A DNA stretch of 64,000 bases from Saccharomonospora amisosensis (GCF_011761185.1 NZ_JAAOYM010000001.1:4340001-4404000); one strand, 5' to 3'. Shown: positions 1 to 8,657, counted from the stretch's first letter. Numbers and translations: made by a program. Notes: generated by a model not told the origin, from the sequence alone.

Positions 1-375
1 TTCCTTGCGCTCCATGGTCTCCAGCAGGTCGTCCTCGAGCGCCGACTGCCTGCGAGCAAGCGAATCGAGCTCGTGCTCAAGGTCGGTTAGCTGCTTGGCG
101 GCAACCGAGCCGGACGCCAGCATCGAGCGGTCGCGTTCGGCTCTTGCCCGAACCGACTCGACTTCCCGTTCCTGCCTCGCCACATCGCGTTCGAGATCGG
201 ACACCGAGGTGCGAACGCCCACCAGCGCGTCGCGGCGGTCGCGTAGCCGCTTCTCGATCTCCTCGATCTCGGCCAACTCCGGCAGGGTACGGCGGCGGTG
301 CGCGATCCGGGACAGCTCGGCGTCGACCTTGGCGAGGTCGAGCAGTTGGCGCTGCACGGAAGGGTCTGCCTTCAC
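1..375 (-). CDS. Zinc-ribbon / coiled-coil protein (DUF164 type), 3' end cut by window
   Basis: Reading the minus strand from a GTG at 375 gives 125 codons that stay open to the window edge. The visible part is a charged helical region with heptad-like Leu/Ile spacing and many Glu/Arg pairs, as in the N-terminal coiled-coil hairpin of the actinobacterial C4-type zinc-ribbon family (Rv2229c type). The Cys4 ribbon of this family lies at the C-terminus, which is outside the window, so it cannot be confirmed. A GGAG lies eight bases before the GTG. The gene follows the Nif3-like gene by 19 bases, the same order as in mycobacteria, so one operon is likely. The biochemical role is unknown; nucleic acid binding is only a family-level guess. 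Confidence 0.75.
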   Translation of the reverse strand, partial: MKADPSVQRQLLDLAKVDAELSRIAHRRRTLPELAEIEEIEKRLRDRRDALVGVRTSVSDLERDVARQEREVESVRARAERDRSMLASGSVAAKQLTDLEHELDSLARRQSALEDDLLETMERKE

Positions 376-394
376 TGAATCGCTCCGTTCGTTG

Positions 395-1204
395 TCACGC
401 TCGCAGGTTCCACGGGTCGGTGCATCGCGTCGAGACGTGAACCTCGACGTTACCCGCTGCTCGCACGACCTCGGCGGCTTGCCCGCACCACGGCCATTCG
501 CTCGCCCAGTGGGTCACTCCGACCAGCGCCGGTCCCCCGGCTTCCAGCTGCTCGCCTGCCGGGTGGTGCCGCAGGTCGGCCGTGACGTAGGCGTCCACTC
601 CGGCCGCACTGGCCGCGGCCAGGTAGGAGTCGCCCGAACCGCCGGACACGGCGACGGTCCTGATCGGACGATCCGGATCGCCAGCCCCGTACACGCCAGG
701 GACGGTCGCCGGCAGTGCGGCGGCGACCCTGCGGACGAAGTCGCCGAACGGTTCGGCGGCGGCGAGCTCGCCGATCCGGCCGATCCCGGTGGTGCCACCG
801 GGCTGGTGCGGCGCCAGTGGCGCCAGCACGTTCAAGCCGAGTGCGCCCGCCAGCGCATCGGACACACCCGGGTCGGCGGAGTCGGCGTTGGTGTGCGCGC
901 AGAACAACGCGATGCCCGAGCGGATCATGCGATGGACGAGCGAACCCTTCGTCGTGTCGGTTCCGACCCCGTGGACGCCGCGCAGCAGTAAGGGGTGGTG
1001 GGCCACGATCAGCCGCGCTCCCGTCTCCACCGCCTCGTCGACGGTCGCCGCGACGGGGTCGACGCACACCAGAACCCGCTCCACCTCCTCGGCCGGGTCG
1101 CCACAGACCAGTCCCACCGCGTCCCACGGTTCGGCAAGCTCGCGAGGGTAGGCGGCGTCGAGCGCGGCGATCACATCCGACACATCCAAGACCGTGCGAG
1201 TCAT
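395..1204 (-). CDS. Nif3-like dinuclear metal centre protein (DUF34)
   Basis: A 269-residue protein of the Nif3/YbgI family, cytosolic, usually a toroidal hexamer with two metal ions per subunit. The metal-ligand motifs are visible: HHP at residues 69-71, HTNAD at 104-108, and a C-terminal THWASE with His232 and Glu236. The length fits the short, single-domain version of the family (the long form has an inserted domain). The enzymatic role is not settled; GTP cyclohydrolase-like or metal-chaperone roles have been proposed for relatives. It lies upstream of the zinc-ribbon gene with 19 bases between them, as in M. tuberculosis Rv2230c-Rv2229c, so co-transcription is likely. Confidence 0.85.
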   Translation of the reverse strand: MTRTVLDVSDVIAALDAAYPRELAEPWDAVGLVCGDPAEEVERVLVCVDPVAATVDEAVETGARLIVAHHPLLLRGVHGVGTDTTKGSLVHRMIRSGIALFCAHTNADSADPGVSDALAGALGLNVLAPLAPHQPGGTTGIGRIGELAAAEPFGDFVRRVAAALPATVPGVYGAGDPDRPIRTVAVSGGSGDSYLAAASAAGVDAYVTADLRHHPAGEQLEAGGPALVGVTHWASEWPWCGQAAEVVRAAGNVEVHVSTRCTDPWNLRA

Positions 1205-1330
1205 GCCACGATCCTCCCACGCACGCTGTTGGCTCTAGTCCAACCGTCTGAACTTGCCCTGCGGCGGGGCATACGAAGGGATGAATATCGTTAGTCTCCT
1301 ACGGTCACCGATCGCTCACCGAGGAGAGCC

Positions 1331-1847
1331 ATGCCCACGGCAAGCGAACCTCCCGACATCCTTTCGGCCGAGTTCGCCGCTGACCCCTACTCGGCACACC
1401 GCGCCATGCTGGACGGCTCGCCTCTGATCTGGCACGAACCGATGCAGAGCTACATCGTCTCCCGCTACGACGACGTGGCGCGCATTCAAGGAGCCCGTCT
1501 TCACCACCGACAACTACAGCTGGCAGCTCGAACCGGTGCGCGGCAGGACAATCCTGCAGATCCCGCCTTCCGTGGTCAGGAACTGCGGCAGAAGTTCCTG
1601 ACCGTGATCGAACGCAAACGCGCGGGAACTCATCGACGGCTTCCGCGACACCGGCAACGCCGACATCGCGCACGACTTCGCCAGGCACTTCCCCATCAGG
1701 GTGATCGTGGGTGGGCGGCCGCTGTGTTCCCGCCATGCGGCCGCCGCCGACGCCGGGTCTGCTCGCGGCGCCGCCCTGCTGGAGCACCCAGAAGGTGTGT
1801 TCACGCGGGGCCCTGCGGCGCTGCCTGTGCGTTTCACTCCCGCGTGA
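1331..1847 (+). pseudogene. Cytochrome P450 remnant, frameshifted and internally deleted
   Basis: The first ~52 codons after a good ribosome site (GAGGAG) read as a normal P450 N-terminus (DPYSAHRAML, then YIVSRYDDVARI). Near 1487 the reading frame shifts, with FKEPVFTTDNYSWQLEPV and GRTILQ continuing in another frame. PAFRGQELRQKFLTVIER returns in the first frame, and near 1620 it shifts again to ARELIDGF and FARHFPIRVIV. The last codons read RGPAALPVRFTPA and a stop at 1845-1847, a typical P450 C-terminus. Between RVIV (near 1705) and the tail, the I-helix, ExxR and heme-Cys loop are gone: about 170 codons remain of an expected ~400. It overlaps the other P450 remnant by 14 bases at the 3' end. 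No functional enzyme can be made. Confidence 0.8.
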
Positions 1848-2196
1848 GCTGAACGTATACGGGGCTGAAGGTGACGGGGAGGCTGGTCAGTCCCCGCAGC
1901 CATACCGAAGGCTGCCGCTCCAGGCTTTCCGAGAGAACCGTGAGCGCGAGATCGGGCAGTCGGGTGCGGTCCGCCGCACGTCCGGGTCGGCGTCGGCGGC
2001 GGCGAGCCCGAGCACCCGCCACCTGGTGCACCTCTCGGCATCCGGTGACGAACCAGGCCGGAACGTCACCGTCGAGCAGCACCGGTGCGACCGATCCGTG
2101 TTCTCGCCTGATCCGCGTACGGACGGCCGGGGTCACGCTGGGATCCGGTTCCTACAGCTGGACCGAGGCTGGTAGGGCGGACTCCAGGTCGGTCAT
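1834..2196 (-). pseudogene. Conservon-associated cytochrome P450 (CYP157-like) remnant
   Basis: An ATG at 2196 starts a P450-like N-terminus, but codon 15 is TAG (2152-2154). Past it the frame continues DPSVTPAVRTRIRREHG, VAPVLLDGDVPAWFV and REVHQV, which is the N-terminal region of P450s encoded at the end of actinomycete conservons. After about 55 codons the text jumps to a P450 C-terminus (LPDLALTV, PSVWLRGLTSLPV, FSPVYV), so roughly 300 codons including the heme site are missing. The ATG lies just upstream of the stop of the GTPase gene, which is the usual place of the fifth conservon gene. I infer nonsense mutation plus internal deletion. The CYP157 label is from memory of the family and is tentative. 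Confidence 0.75.
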
Positions 2197-2801
2197 GGCA
2201 CGGGCTCCCGAGCGGCCGAAAGCGTGTAGAGGTGGTTGACCAGCGTGATCAGCACCTGCTTCGACGACTCGCGCTCGCGGGCATCGCAGTCGATGAGCGG
2301 GACATCGTCGGAAAGCGTCAGGGCCTCACGCAACTCTTCCAGGCCGTGTGTCGACCCTGGGAAGTTGTTGCGGGCCACGATGAACGGGGTGCCGTGGTGT
2401 TCCAGCCGGTCGATGGCGTACCAGGAGTCCTCGACCCTTCGGGTGTCCACCAGCACCACGGCACCGAGTGCGCCCGCGAACAACCTGTCCCACAGAAACC
2501 AGAACCGCTCCTGGCCAGGCGCCCCGAACAGGTAAAGCACCATCTGCTCGTTGAGCGTGATGCGGCCGAAGTCGAACGCGACGGTGGTGGTTGTCTTGTC
2601 GGCGACGCCGAGATTGTTGTCGATGCCCAGGCCCGCCTGCGTCATGGTCTCTTCGGTGTTGAGCGGGCGAATCTCGCTTACGGAGCGCACCATCGTGGTC
2701 TTGCCGACCCCGAACCCGCCGACGATGACGATCTTCAAACCGTCCGCGGCCGTGCTCATGAGCGGCGTCCGGGTGGTGAGCTCAGAGATTGTGGAGTCCA
2801 A
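2193..2801 (-). CDS. Conservon small GTPase (CvnD type)
   Basis: A 202-residue Ras/MglA-like GTP-binding protein. GGFGVGKT at residues 28-35 is the P-loop; APGQERF near residue 95 is the G3 region, and a conserved-looking Glu/Thr switch segment lies at 47-53. This is the D subunit of conservons, multi-protein signalling sets that couple a membrane histidine-kinase-like protein to a GTPase. It overlaps the DUF742 gene by 20 bases. An internal ATG at 2759 is an alternative start, giving 188 residues, but the longer form reaches the overlap usual in these operons. The target of the GTPase is unknown; the P450 that normally follows is decayed here. Confidence 0.9.
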   Translation of the reverse strand: MDSTISELTTRTPLMSTAADGLKIVIVGGFGVGKTTMVRSVSEIRPLNTEETMTQAGLGIDNNLGVADKTTTTVAFDFGRITLNEQMVLYLFGAPGQERFWFLWDRLFAGALGAVVLVDTRRVEDSWYAIDRLEHHGTPFIVARNNFPGSTHGLEELREALTLSDDVPLIDCDARERESSKQVLITLVNHLYTLSAAREPVP

Positions 2802-3141
2802 CGAGCACCTTCTTCAGGAATGCGGGGTCGGGGAGCTCGGCGCCGATGCGAGGCGAGGTCGGATGGCGAGCGGTGACGTAGCCGCTGTCGAGCAGGTCGG
2901 ACAGCAAGATCTTCACGACGCTGACAGGCAGCCCCAGTTCGGAGGCCACCTCCACCACCGCCGTGGGATAGCGGCAGATCCGCAGGATCTTGACGTGCTC
3001 CGACTGCATCCCCACCGTGGGGTCGGACTCGCTGACGATGAGCGTCACGAGGTCGAGCCCGGTGTCCTCCGCACTGCTTCGCCCGCCGGTGAGCGTGTAC
3101 AACCGGTCGGGATCTTCGCTGTCGACAGCGCGGCGGATCAT
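2782..3141 (-). CDS. DUF742 protein of conservon (CvnC type)
   Basis: A 119-residue DUF742 protein, the C subunit of conservons. The sequence carries LYTLTGGR near residue 15 and a predicted winged-helix-like segment with VVEVASELGLPVSVVKILLSD, followed by GYVTAR, which suggests a helix-turn-helix-like fold used for protein contacts or DNA binding. The start ATG overlaps the stop of the roadblock gene in an ATGA, and its end overlaps the GTPase gene by 20 bases, so translation of the set is coupled. Known conservon work places this protein in a complex with the sensor and roadblock subunits; its exact role here is inferred from context. Confidence 0.88.
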   Translation of the reverse strand: MIRRAVDSEDPDRLYTLTGGRSSAEDTGLDLVTLIVSESDPTVGMQSEHVKILRICRYPTAVVEVASELGLPVSVVKILLSDLLDSGYVTARHPTSPRIGAELPDPAFLKKVLVGLHNL

Positions 3142-3560
3142 GCCGGCTGGTTGCTGTGCTCGGGCTGACGGGGAGGCGAGGTGAGGAACGCGCCGATCTG
3201 CTCGACCAGTTCGTCCATCTTGTGTCCGATGAGGCCGACGTCGGCGTCCTCGGAGGCCAGCACCGCGAGGTGGGCGCCTTCTCCCGCTTCCACGATGAAC
3301 AGCAGCCCTCCGTGGAACTCCGTCATGGACTGCCGCACGCCTCCGGTGCCGTCACCGAACTCCATCGACGCGCTCTGCGCCAGCGCCTGTACCCCGGCCG
3401 CGATCGCGGCGAGTTGGTCGGCCCTGTCCGTGTTCAGCTCACGCGTATGGCAGAGCTTGAGCCCGTCTCGCGACAGCACCAAAGCGTGCTCGGCTCCCGG
3501 CGTGTTCTCCACCAGGCTCTCCAGCAACCACTCCAGGTTCTGGTTCGTCGTCGTGCTCAT
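3138..3560 (-). CDS. Roadblock/LC7 domain protein of conservon (CvnB type)
   Basis: A 140-residue roadblock/LC7 protein. The core runs from about residue 8 (WLLESLVENTPGAEHALVLSRDGL) to 120, with the Asp-Gly-Leu turn and a central QALAQSASMEFG helix typical for the family. Roadblock proteins act as GTPase-activating or adaptor partners for MglA/CvnD-like GTPases, which fits the GTPase two genes downstream. It follows the sensor gene by 41 bases and overlaps the DUF742 gene by four. No signal peptide is visible, so it should act at the inner face of the membrane with the sensor protein. Confidence 0.9.
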   Translation of the reverse strand: MSTTTNQNLEWLLESLVENTPGAEHALVLSRDGLKLCHTRELNTDRADQLAAIAAGVQALAQSASMEFGDGTGGVRQSMTEFHGGLLFIVEAGEGAHLAVLASEDADVGLIGHKMDELVEQIGAFLTSPPRQPEHSNQPA

Positions 3561-3601
3561 GAGGGTTCCTTAGCTGCTGTCGGATGTGGACACCGGGCTG
3601 A

Positions 3602-5110
3602 TCACCGCGGATCGCGTTCTTGACCAGGCGCGGGTTCACCGTCCGGTTTGTTCGATCGCGTGGCTTGGCGGAACGCACCGAACCTCGCGCCCGCGTCGGT
3701 ACGCGGCCGGGATGGCTGCGCCCGCGCGGGCACGGGTGGCTGCGGTGCTGCCGCGAGGGTCTGCCCGCGGCGCCGCTTCGGTAAGGTCCGCTGCTGCTGT
3801 TGCCGCGGTTGTTGCTGCTGAGGTTCGTCGTCGTCGAGCACGGCTGTCACGGTGTTGCTCCGCGAGTTCGGCTGCGGGGAGGAAGCGGCGGGCTCCGTGG
3901 GCATCGACGGCGACGAGGGCGAGGTCACCGAGACGGACCTGGACGCGTGTGACAACGGCTCCTGACGTGGCTGGGTGACCAGTTGGTTCGGGATGCGCAG
4001 CACCACCCCGGTGCCGCCGCGGGAGGACGGCCGGAAGAAGACGTGCAGCTGGTGCTTGCGGGCGAGGCAGCCGACGACCGCCAGCCCGAGCCGGGTGCCG
4101 GACAGTTTGGTGAGGTCAAGCGGCTCGGTGGCCGAAACGGCACGCTCGGCGCGTTCCAGCGCCTGTGGCTTCATACCGAGGCCACCGTCCTCAATGGTGA
4201 CGACGATGCCTGTGTGCAGTTCCTCGACGTAGACGTGCACCTCTTCGGAAGGAGCGGAGAACCGTGTCGCGTTGTCCATCAGCTCGGCCAGCGCGTGCAT
4301 CACATCCTCGGCGGCGTAACCGACGATGGCCGCTGTGCTCGTGGAGTGCAGCCGTACCCGCTGGTACGCGCGGATCCGGCTCATCGCGCCGCGCAGGATG
4401 CTTTCCATGACGATCGGTTTGGTCCAGCGCCTGCCGGACCTCGCGCCGGTCAGCACGGCGATACTGTCGGCGAGCCTGCCCGCCTGTGCGGTGCTGTGGT
4501 CCAGTTTGAGCAGGTCGCCGAGCACCTCTTCGGAGTGCCGGTCCTCCATCTCGCGCAGGTCCGCGAGCATGCTGGTGGCCAGTGCCTGCACGCGGCCCGC
4601 CGCGTTGGCACAGGCGGCCATCGCCGCGGCCTTCTGCCGCTCGCCGACACTGATCTCCTTGGTGAGCGTGCGCAGGATGCGGTCATGCGTCTGGTGGTTG
4701 GGCCGGGGCAACTCGGAGATGACGGTGTCGGCGGAGGCGCCGTCGCGGAGCCTGCGAACGGCCGAGGGCAGCATCTCGTCGGCCAGCTGTGCGAGGTCGG
4801 CCTCCAGCGACTCCGTACGCCTGCGGTAGGAGCCGAGCTGGAAGGTACGGTAGGCGGCGATGGTCGTCGCCGCGCACAGCAACGCGGCGGTGGTCCCACC
4901 GACCACACCGACCAGCGCTCGCTCCGATGCCGAAGTGGCGAGTGTGACCCACAGCCACACCCCAGCCATGACCAGCACGGAGACGAGAAGTACGAGGAGG
5001 GTCCGGCTCATCGGCGAGCGCGTTTCGACGGCGCGCCTCACATTGGACAGGGAAATGGGAGCCCCCAATGTACCTGTGACGTCTGTTTGATTCGCCAACG
5101 ACGACGCCAA
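3602..5110 (-). CDS. Conservon membrane sensor, histidine-kinase-like (CvnA type)
   Basis: A 502-residue membrane protein. Two hydrophobic segments at about 37-58 and 67-88 enclose only a short external loop. A long helical region follows, with an LDH at 203-205 where a dimerisation helix is expected. The ATP-binding domain has an N-box (ELMDNATRFS, 276-285), a G1 box (DGGLGM, 308-313) and GTRLGLAVVG near 344. The last ~110 residues are low in order, Pro/Gln/Arg rich, with short runs of Gln near 435-445. This is the A subunit that heads the conservon. Phosphotransfer activity is uncertain because conservon sensors often lack classic output partners. An internal ATG at 5011 is an alternative start. 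Confidence 0.88.
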   Translation of the reverse strand: MASSLANQTDVTGTLGAPISLSNVRRAVETRSPMSRTLLVLLVSVLVMAGVWLWVTLATSASERALVGVVGGTTAALLCAATTIAAYRTFQLGSYRRRTESLEADLAQLADEMLPSAVRRLRDGASADTVISELPRPNHQTHDRILRTLTKEISVGERQKAAAMAACANAAGRVQALATSMLADLREMEDRHSEEVLGDLLKLDHSTAQAGRLADSIAVLTGARSGRRWTKPIVMESILRGAMSRIRAYQRVRLHSTSTAAIVGYAAEDVMHALAELMDNATRFSAPSEEVHVYVEELHTGIVVTIEDGGLGMKPQALERAERAVSATEPLDLTKLSGTRLGLAVVGCLARKHQLHVFFRPSSRGGTGVVLRIPNQLVTQPRQEPLSHASRSVSVTSPSSPSMPTEPAASSPQPNSRSNTVTAVLDDDEPQQQQPRQQQQRTLPKRRRGQTLAAAPQPPVPARAQPSRPRTDAGARFGAFRQATRSNKPDGEPAPGQERDPR

Positions 5111-5256
5111 ACCTAGGCCGTTGACGAGACCGGGAGCTTAGTACGGTCAGGTCGCCGAGGCTAGGTGGTTTGTCGATCTCATTCGGTCAGCACGTCGGCG
5201 TCAGCCACCGGGCCCCCGGCTCGGTTCCGCGGCGAGCGCGGGGAGACACTGGCGAC

Positions 5257-5742
5257 ATGAGCCGAGGTGTCCCGAGCCGCCTGCTGCACGTCTGCTTCGT
5301 ATGTACGGGCAACATCTGCCGCTCGCCGATGGCGGCCGCCGTGTTCCGCGGCAGACTCACCGAGGAGAACCTCGCGGACGAGGTCAGGGTGAGCAGCGCG
5401 GGCATCGGTCCCTGGCACGTGGGCGAGCCCGCCGATCCACGGGCACGGGCGACCCTGGAGGCAGCCGGGTACGACAGCGAGCACGTGGCCGCGCAGGTTG
5501 GGCCACTGCATCTCGAGGCCGATCTGCTGCTCGCATCGGACCGCGGCCACGTCGCCGACCTGAGCAGGCTCGCCCCGGAGCCGGAGCGGGTGCGGCTGCT
5601 GCGCAGCTTCGATCCGACCGCGCCGCCCGGCGCCGAGGTGCCCGACCCCTACTACGGGTCAGGTGACGGTTTCACCGACGTGCTCGCCATGATCGAACGC
5701 TCGGTTTCCGGCCTGCTCGACTGGGTACGGAAGAACCGATGA
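5257..5742 (+). CDS. ptpA: Low-molecular-weight protein tyrosine phosphatase
   Basis: A 161-residue cytosolic phosphatase. The P-loop CTGNICR (C-x5-R) sits at residues 16-22, followed by SPMAAAVF, and the acid loop DPYY is near residue 130, as in the PtpA/Wzb family. I start at the ATG at 5257 because homologues begin a few residues before the P-loop; the frame is open back to 5170 but that extension looks non-coding. The stop overlaps the next ATG (ATGA at 5739-5742), so it is translationally coupled to the fructosamine-kinase-like gene. ptpA then SURF1 then cobD is also the M. tuberculosis order (Rv2234-Rv2236c). Confidence 0.88.
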   Translation: MSRGVPSRLLHVCFVCTGNICRSPMAAAVFRGRLTEENLADEVRVSSAGIGPWHVGEPADPRARATLEAAGYDSEHVAAQVGPLHLEADLLLASDRGHVADLSRLAPEPERVRLLRSFDPTAPPGAEVPDPYYGSGDGFTDVLAMIERSVSGLLDWVRKNR

Positions 5743-6611
5743 ACACCCACGAGGCGATGGACGCCGTCGAACGCTGGCTGCCGGACAAGGCGGGGCACAC
5801 CCACTCGCTCGGCGGCGGCAGCATCGTGGTGACGCTGCGCGGCGGCGGGCAGGTCGTCGCCAAGAGTGCCGTGGGGGTCGACGCGAACCGGGCCGAGGCG
5901 GCCGGGCTGCGCTGGCTCGGCGAGCCGGGCGATCTGCCGGTACCCGCCGTACACGGCTTCGACGACGACTGGCTCGTGATGGAGTTCGTCCCGCCTGGCG
6001 CGCCCAGCGTGCGGGCCGCACGCGCGTTCGGCCGGGGATTCGCCGCACTTCACCTGCGGGGTGCTCCCGCGTTCGGCGCGCCGCCGCCCGAGGGCCCAAC
6101 CGATGCGTGGATCGGCCTGGCCAGGATGCGCGACGAACCCGCCGACGACTGGCCCACGTTCTACGCTCGCCACCGCATCGAGCCCTACGTGCGGCAGTGT
6201 GTCGATCAAGGGCTGTTCACCTTGACGGAGTCGGCGATCTTCGACAGGTTGTGCGCCCGGTTGCCGGAACTGGCTGGCGAGCCCGAGGCGCCCGCCCGGC
6301 TGCACGGCGACGCCTGGAGTGGCAACGTCCACTGGGCAGCCGACGGCAGGGCGTGGCTGATCGACCCGGCCGCACACGGCGGGCACAGGGAGACCGACCT
6401 GGCGATGCTGCGACTGTTCGGCACACCGCTACTGGAACACATCATGGACGCCTACGTGGAGGCGGCGAACGACTTCGGTGCCCCGCTCGCCGACGGTTGG
6501 CGCGAGCGGGTGGCGCTGCACCAACTGTTCCCGTTGCTGGTGCACTCCGTGCTGTTCGGCGGTGGGTACGTCCGCCAGACGATCGAGGCCGCTCGGGCCG
6601 CGCTGCGCTGA
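5739..6611 (+). CDS. Fructosamine kinase family protein
   Basis: A 290-residue kinase of the fructosamine/ketosamine-3-kinase family, which phosphorylates sugar adducts on lysine so that they break down (protein deglycation). Visible motifs are HGDAWSGNVHW starting at residue 189 (catalytic loop, Asp191) and LIDPAAHGGHRETDLAM near 207-223 (metal-binding DP in place of DFG). The N-terminal lobe has a GGGSIVVTLRGG glycine loop and VVAKSAV with the ATP-binding Lys. The start overlaps the ptpA stop. A perfect hairpin lies 19 bases after the stop. The substrate cannot be told from sequence; a related aminoglycoside-type phosphotransferase is less likely given the motif spacing. Confidence 0.85.
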   Translation: MNTHEAMDAVERWLPDKAGHTHSLGGGSIVVTLRGGGQVVAKSAVGVDANRAEAAGLRWLGEPGDLPVPAVHGFDDDWLVMEFVPPGAPSVRAARAFGRGFAALHLRGAPAFGAPPPEGPTDAWIGLARMRDEPADDWPTFYARHRIEPYVRQCVDQGLFTLTESAIFDRLCARLPELAGEPEAPARLHGDAWSGNVHWAADGRAWLIDPAAHGGHRETDLAMLRLFGTPLLEHIMDAYVEAANDFGAPLADGWRERVALHQLFPLLVHSVLFGGGYVRQTIEAARAALR

Positions 6612-6630
6612 CTCCCGCGTGGCAGGGCCG

Positions 6631-6660
6631 TGTCCCCCGCGCTGTGAGCGGCGGGGGACA
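6631..6660. terminator. Perfect 10-bp hairpin after the fructosamine kinase gene
   Basis: TGTCCCCCGC at 6631-6640 pairs with GCGGGGGACA at 6651-6660 around a ten-base loop. No U-tract follows, which is normal for actinobacterial terminators. It lies only 18 bases before the SURF1 start, so it may alternatively act in the SURF1 leader. Confidence 0.6.
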
Positions 6661-6677
6661 GCGCATACCGTTGGAGT

Positions 6678-7565
6678 GTGCGCTGGAGGTTGCTGCTCAA
6701 ACCGGGCTGGCTGGGATTGACGCTGGTGGTGTTCGCTTTCGCCATCACGTGCTACACGTTGCTCGCGCCGTGGCAGTTCCACCGCGACACCGAGCGGGAG
6801 ACCCGTAACGCCGCAGTGCAGGCGTCCTTCACCGAGCGGGCCCGCCCGTTACCGCGGGTGCTTGCCGACGGGCAGGCTCCCGACCAGGGCACGGAGTGGC
6901 GCAGGGTGTTCATCGAAGGTACCTACCTGCCCCAGGCGGAAGTGATCGCACGGCTGCGCACGGTGCAGGGCGAACCCGCCTTCGAGGTGCTGACACCGAT
7001 GCGCACCACCGATGGCCAGACCGTGCTGATCGATCGCGGCTACGTGCGCCCCGACGACCGCACCAGGGTCCCGCCGTACGCCGCACCACCGGGTGGCACG
7101 GTGCGGGTGGAGGCGCGCGTGCGCGCTGACGAGACCGATCCCCAGGGCAGGCCGGCCTTCTCCGACGGCTCCACCGGCGGCAGGCTGCACAGCTACGCGG
7201 TGGATTCCCGCACGGTCGCGCGTGCGACGGGGCTGGGCATCCGGCCCGGCTACTTCCAGCTGGCGCAGGGCCAGCCCGGGGTGCTCGGTCCGCTGCCGTT
7301 GCCGCAGCTGGACGCGGGCCCGTACTTCTCCTACGCGCTGCAATGGCTGGCGTTCGGCACCATGGCCGTGCTCGGCTGGCTGTACTTCACGGTGCGCGAG
7401 CTGAGGCCGGGCGGCGCGTTGTCGGCGGACCAGCCGCGTGGTGAGCGGCGCAAGTCGGTGGCGGAGCTGCTGGCGGAAGACGAGGAAGCGGACAGCGAAG
7501 AGGCCGATGGGGGCGGCAACGCCACCGCGGTCACGCACGGTCGAGGCGGTGGCACCGGGCAATGA
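6678..7565 (+). CDS. SURF1 family protein (cytochrome c oxidase biogenesis)
   Basis: A 295-residue membrane protein of the SURF1/Shy1 family, which helps assemble the aa3 cytochrome oxidase. The layout is typical: a transmembrane helix at about residues 11-32, a long extracytoplasmic domain with GTEWRRVFIEGTY, VLTPMRTTDGQTVLIDRGYVRPD and GYFQLAQ, and a second helix at about 214-237 (FSYALQWLAFGTMAVLGWLYF). The tail is acidic (AEDEEADSEEADGG) and likely cytosolic. The GTG start is the only in-frame start that keeps the first helix near the N-terminus. Same position and neighbours as Rv2235. Confidence 0.9.
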   Translation: MRWRLLLKPGWLGLTLVVFAFAITCYTLLAPWQFHRDTERETRNAAVQASFTERARPLPRVLADGQAPDQGTEWRRVFIEGTYLPQAEVIARLRTVQGEPAFEVLTPMRTTDGQTVLIDRGYVRPDDRTRVPPYAAPPGGTVRVEARVRADETDPQGRPAFSDGSTGGRLHSYAVDSRTVARATGLGIRPGYFQLAQGQPGVLGPLPLPQLDAGPYFSYALQWLAFGTMAVLGWLYFTVRELRPGGALSADQPRGERRKSVAELLAEDEEADSEEADGGGNATAVTHGRGGGTGQ

Positions 7566-7569
7566 CCCC

Positions 7570-7586
7570 GGTGGCACGTGGCCACC
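7570..7586. terminator. Short hairpin between SURF1 and cobD
   Basis: GGTGGC at 7570-7575 pairs with GCCACC at 7581-7586 around five bases, five bases after the SURF1 stop. The stem is short, so this is a weak call. Nothing else is seen in the space down to cobD at 7698. Confidence 0.35.
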
Positions 7587-7697
7587 CAGCGCGATCGCAG
7601 CCGACCTGGCTCGACACCGCCGTCCGGGTGCGGCTCGACTTCGCCGGGCAAGCGGCTCGTCCTTGGTCGCCGCACCACCACCCGCCGTAGCCGGACA

Positions 7698-8657
7698 TCA
7701 CGCTCGGCGGCGAAAGCCGAGCAGCGCCGCCAGCGCCACCGACGCCGCACCGGCGAGCCAGCCGACGACCCGGGAAAGCTCCACCGCGCGGGTCACGTGC
7801 CCCGCGTCAGGGTTGCGGCCGTCGCCGAGCACGGGCAGCTCGCGCACACCGTGGTGGTAGACGGTACGGCCGCCCAACCGGATCTCCAGCGCACCCGCGA
7901 ACGCAGCCTCGACCCGACCGGCGTTCGGGCTGGGGTGTAGTACGGTGTCGCGCCGCCACGCCCGCAGCGCGGCACCGGTCGAGCCACCGACCACGGGAGC
8001 GCTCGCCACGGTCAGCGCCGCGGCCGCCCGCGTGGGCAGCAAGTTCACCAGTTCGTCCAGCCGTGCCGCGACCCAACCGAACCCGCGGCATCGGCCGTGC
8101 TCGCCCGTCGTCGCCCGCAACACACCCACCGCGCGCGAACCGAGCAACCCAGGTATCCCGGCGACGGCGCCCCACAGCAGCGGTGTGACCACGTCATTGG
8201 CCGACCGGAGCGCGACGATCTCCACGGCGGCGCGAGACAGTGCCGTGGCGTCGAGTTCGTCAGCGCTGCGCGAGTCCAGCGCGGACACCGTGCGTCGCGC
8301 CGCATCCAGGTCGCCGCGTTGCAGGTCGCGGGAGAGTTCCGTGCCGTGTGCCGCGATACGGGCACCGCCGAGCACCGCCCACGTCGCGGTGGCGGTCGTC
8401 AACGCACGCACGACCGGGCGGCCGCTGCCCGCCCGCTCCGCTGCCGAACCCGCGAGCACGGCGGCCGAAGTGAGCGCGCCCGTGTACACGGCCCCAGCCA
8501 GTGCGCTGTCGGCGTACACCCGGCGTTGCGCCGCCCGGGCGATCGTGGTGAAACCGGTCACCGCGCGCCCCTTGTGCGGGTCACCGATCACTCCGTCGGC
8601 CACCAACCCCAGCATCAGCCCAACGGCTCGTGCAACACCCACGCCGGAATCCCCCAT
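7698..8657 (-). CDS. cobD: Adenosylcobinamide-phosphate synthase (CobD/CbiB)
   Basis: A 319-residue polytopic membrane protein of the CobD/CbiB family, which attaches the aminopropanol arm to adenosylcobyric acid late in cobalamin synthesis. The start LMLGLVADGVIGDPHKGRAV is the family signature (D-x-x-x-G-D-P). Further markers are LDSRSADELDA near 127, SANDVVTPLLWG near 155, and the C-terminal GGRTVYHHG (family V-Y-x-G) near residue 266. The usual helices are distributed along the chain, with one close to the C-terminus. It is convergent with SURF1, as in M. tuberculosis Rv2235-Rv2236c. No cobalamin riboswitch was recognised upstream. Confidence 0.9.
   Translation of the reverse strand: MGDSGVGVARAVGLMLGLVADGVIGDPHKGRAVTGFTTIARAAQRRVYADSALAGAVYTGALTSAAVLAGSAAERAGSGRPVVRALTTATATWAVLGGARIAAHGTELSRDLQRGDLDAARRTVSALDSRSADELDATALSRAAVEIVALRSANDVVTPLLWGAVAGIPGLLGSRAVGVLRATTGEHGRCRGFGWVAARLDELVNLLPTRAAAALTVASAPVVGGSTGAALRAWRRDTVLHPSPNAGRVEAAFAGALEIRLGGRTVYHHGVRELPVLGDGRNPDAGHVTRAVELSRVVGWLAGAASVALAALLGFRRRA

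Noticed and set aside
1228-1244. GTTGG/CCAAC inverted repeat before the P450 remnant
   Set aside because: Only five bases per arm in front of a decayed gene; too weak to call an operator.
1331-1852. Intact 173-residue gene
   Set aside because: P450 text jumps between frames and the middle and heme region are missing, so it is scored as a pseudogene.
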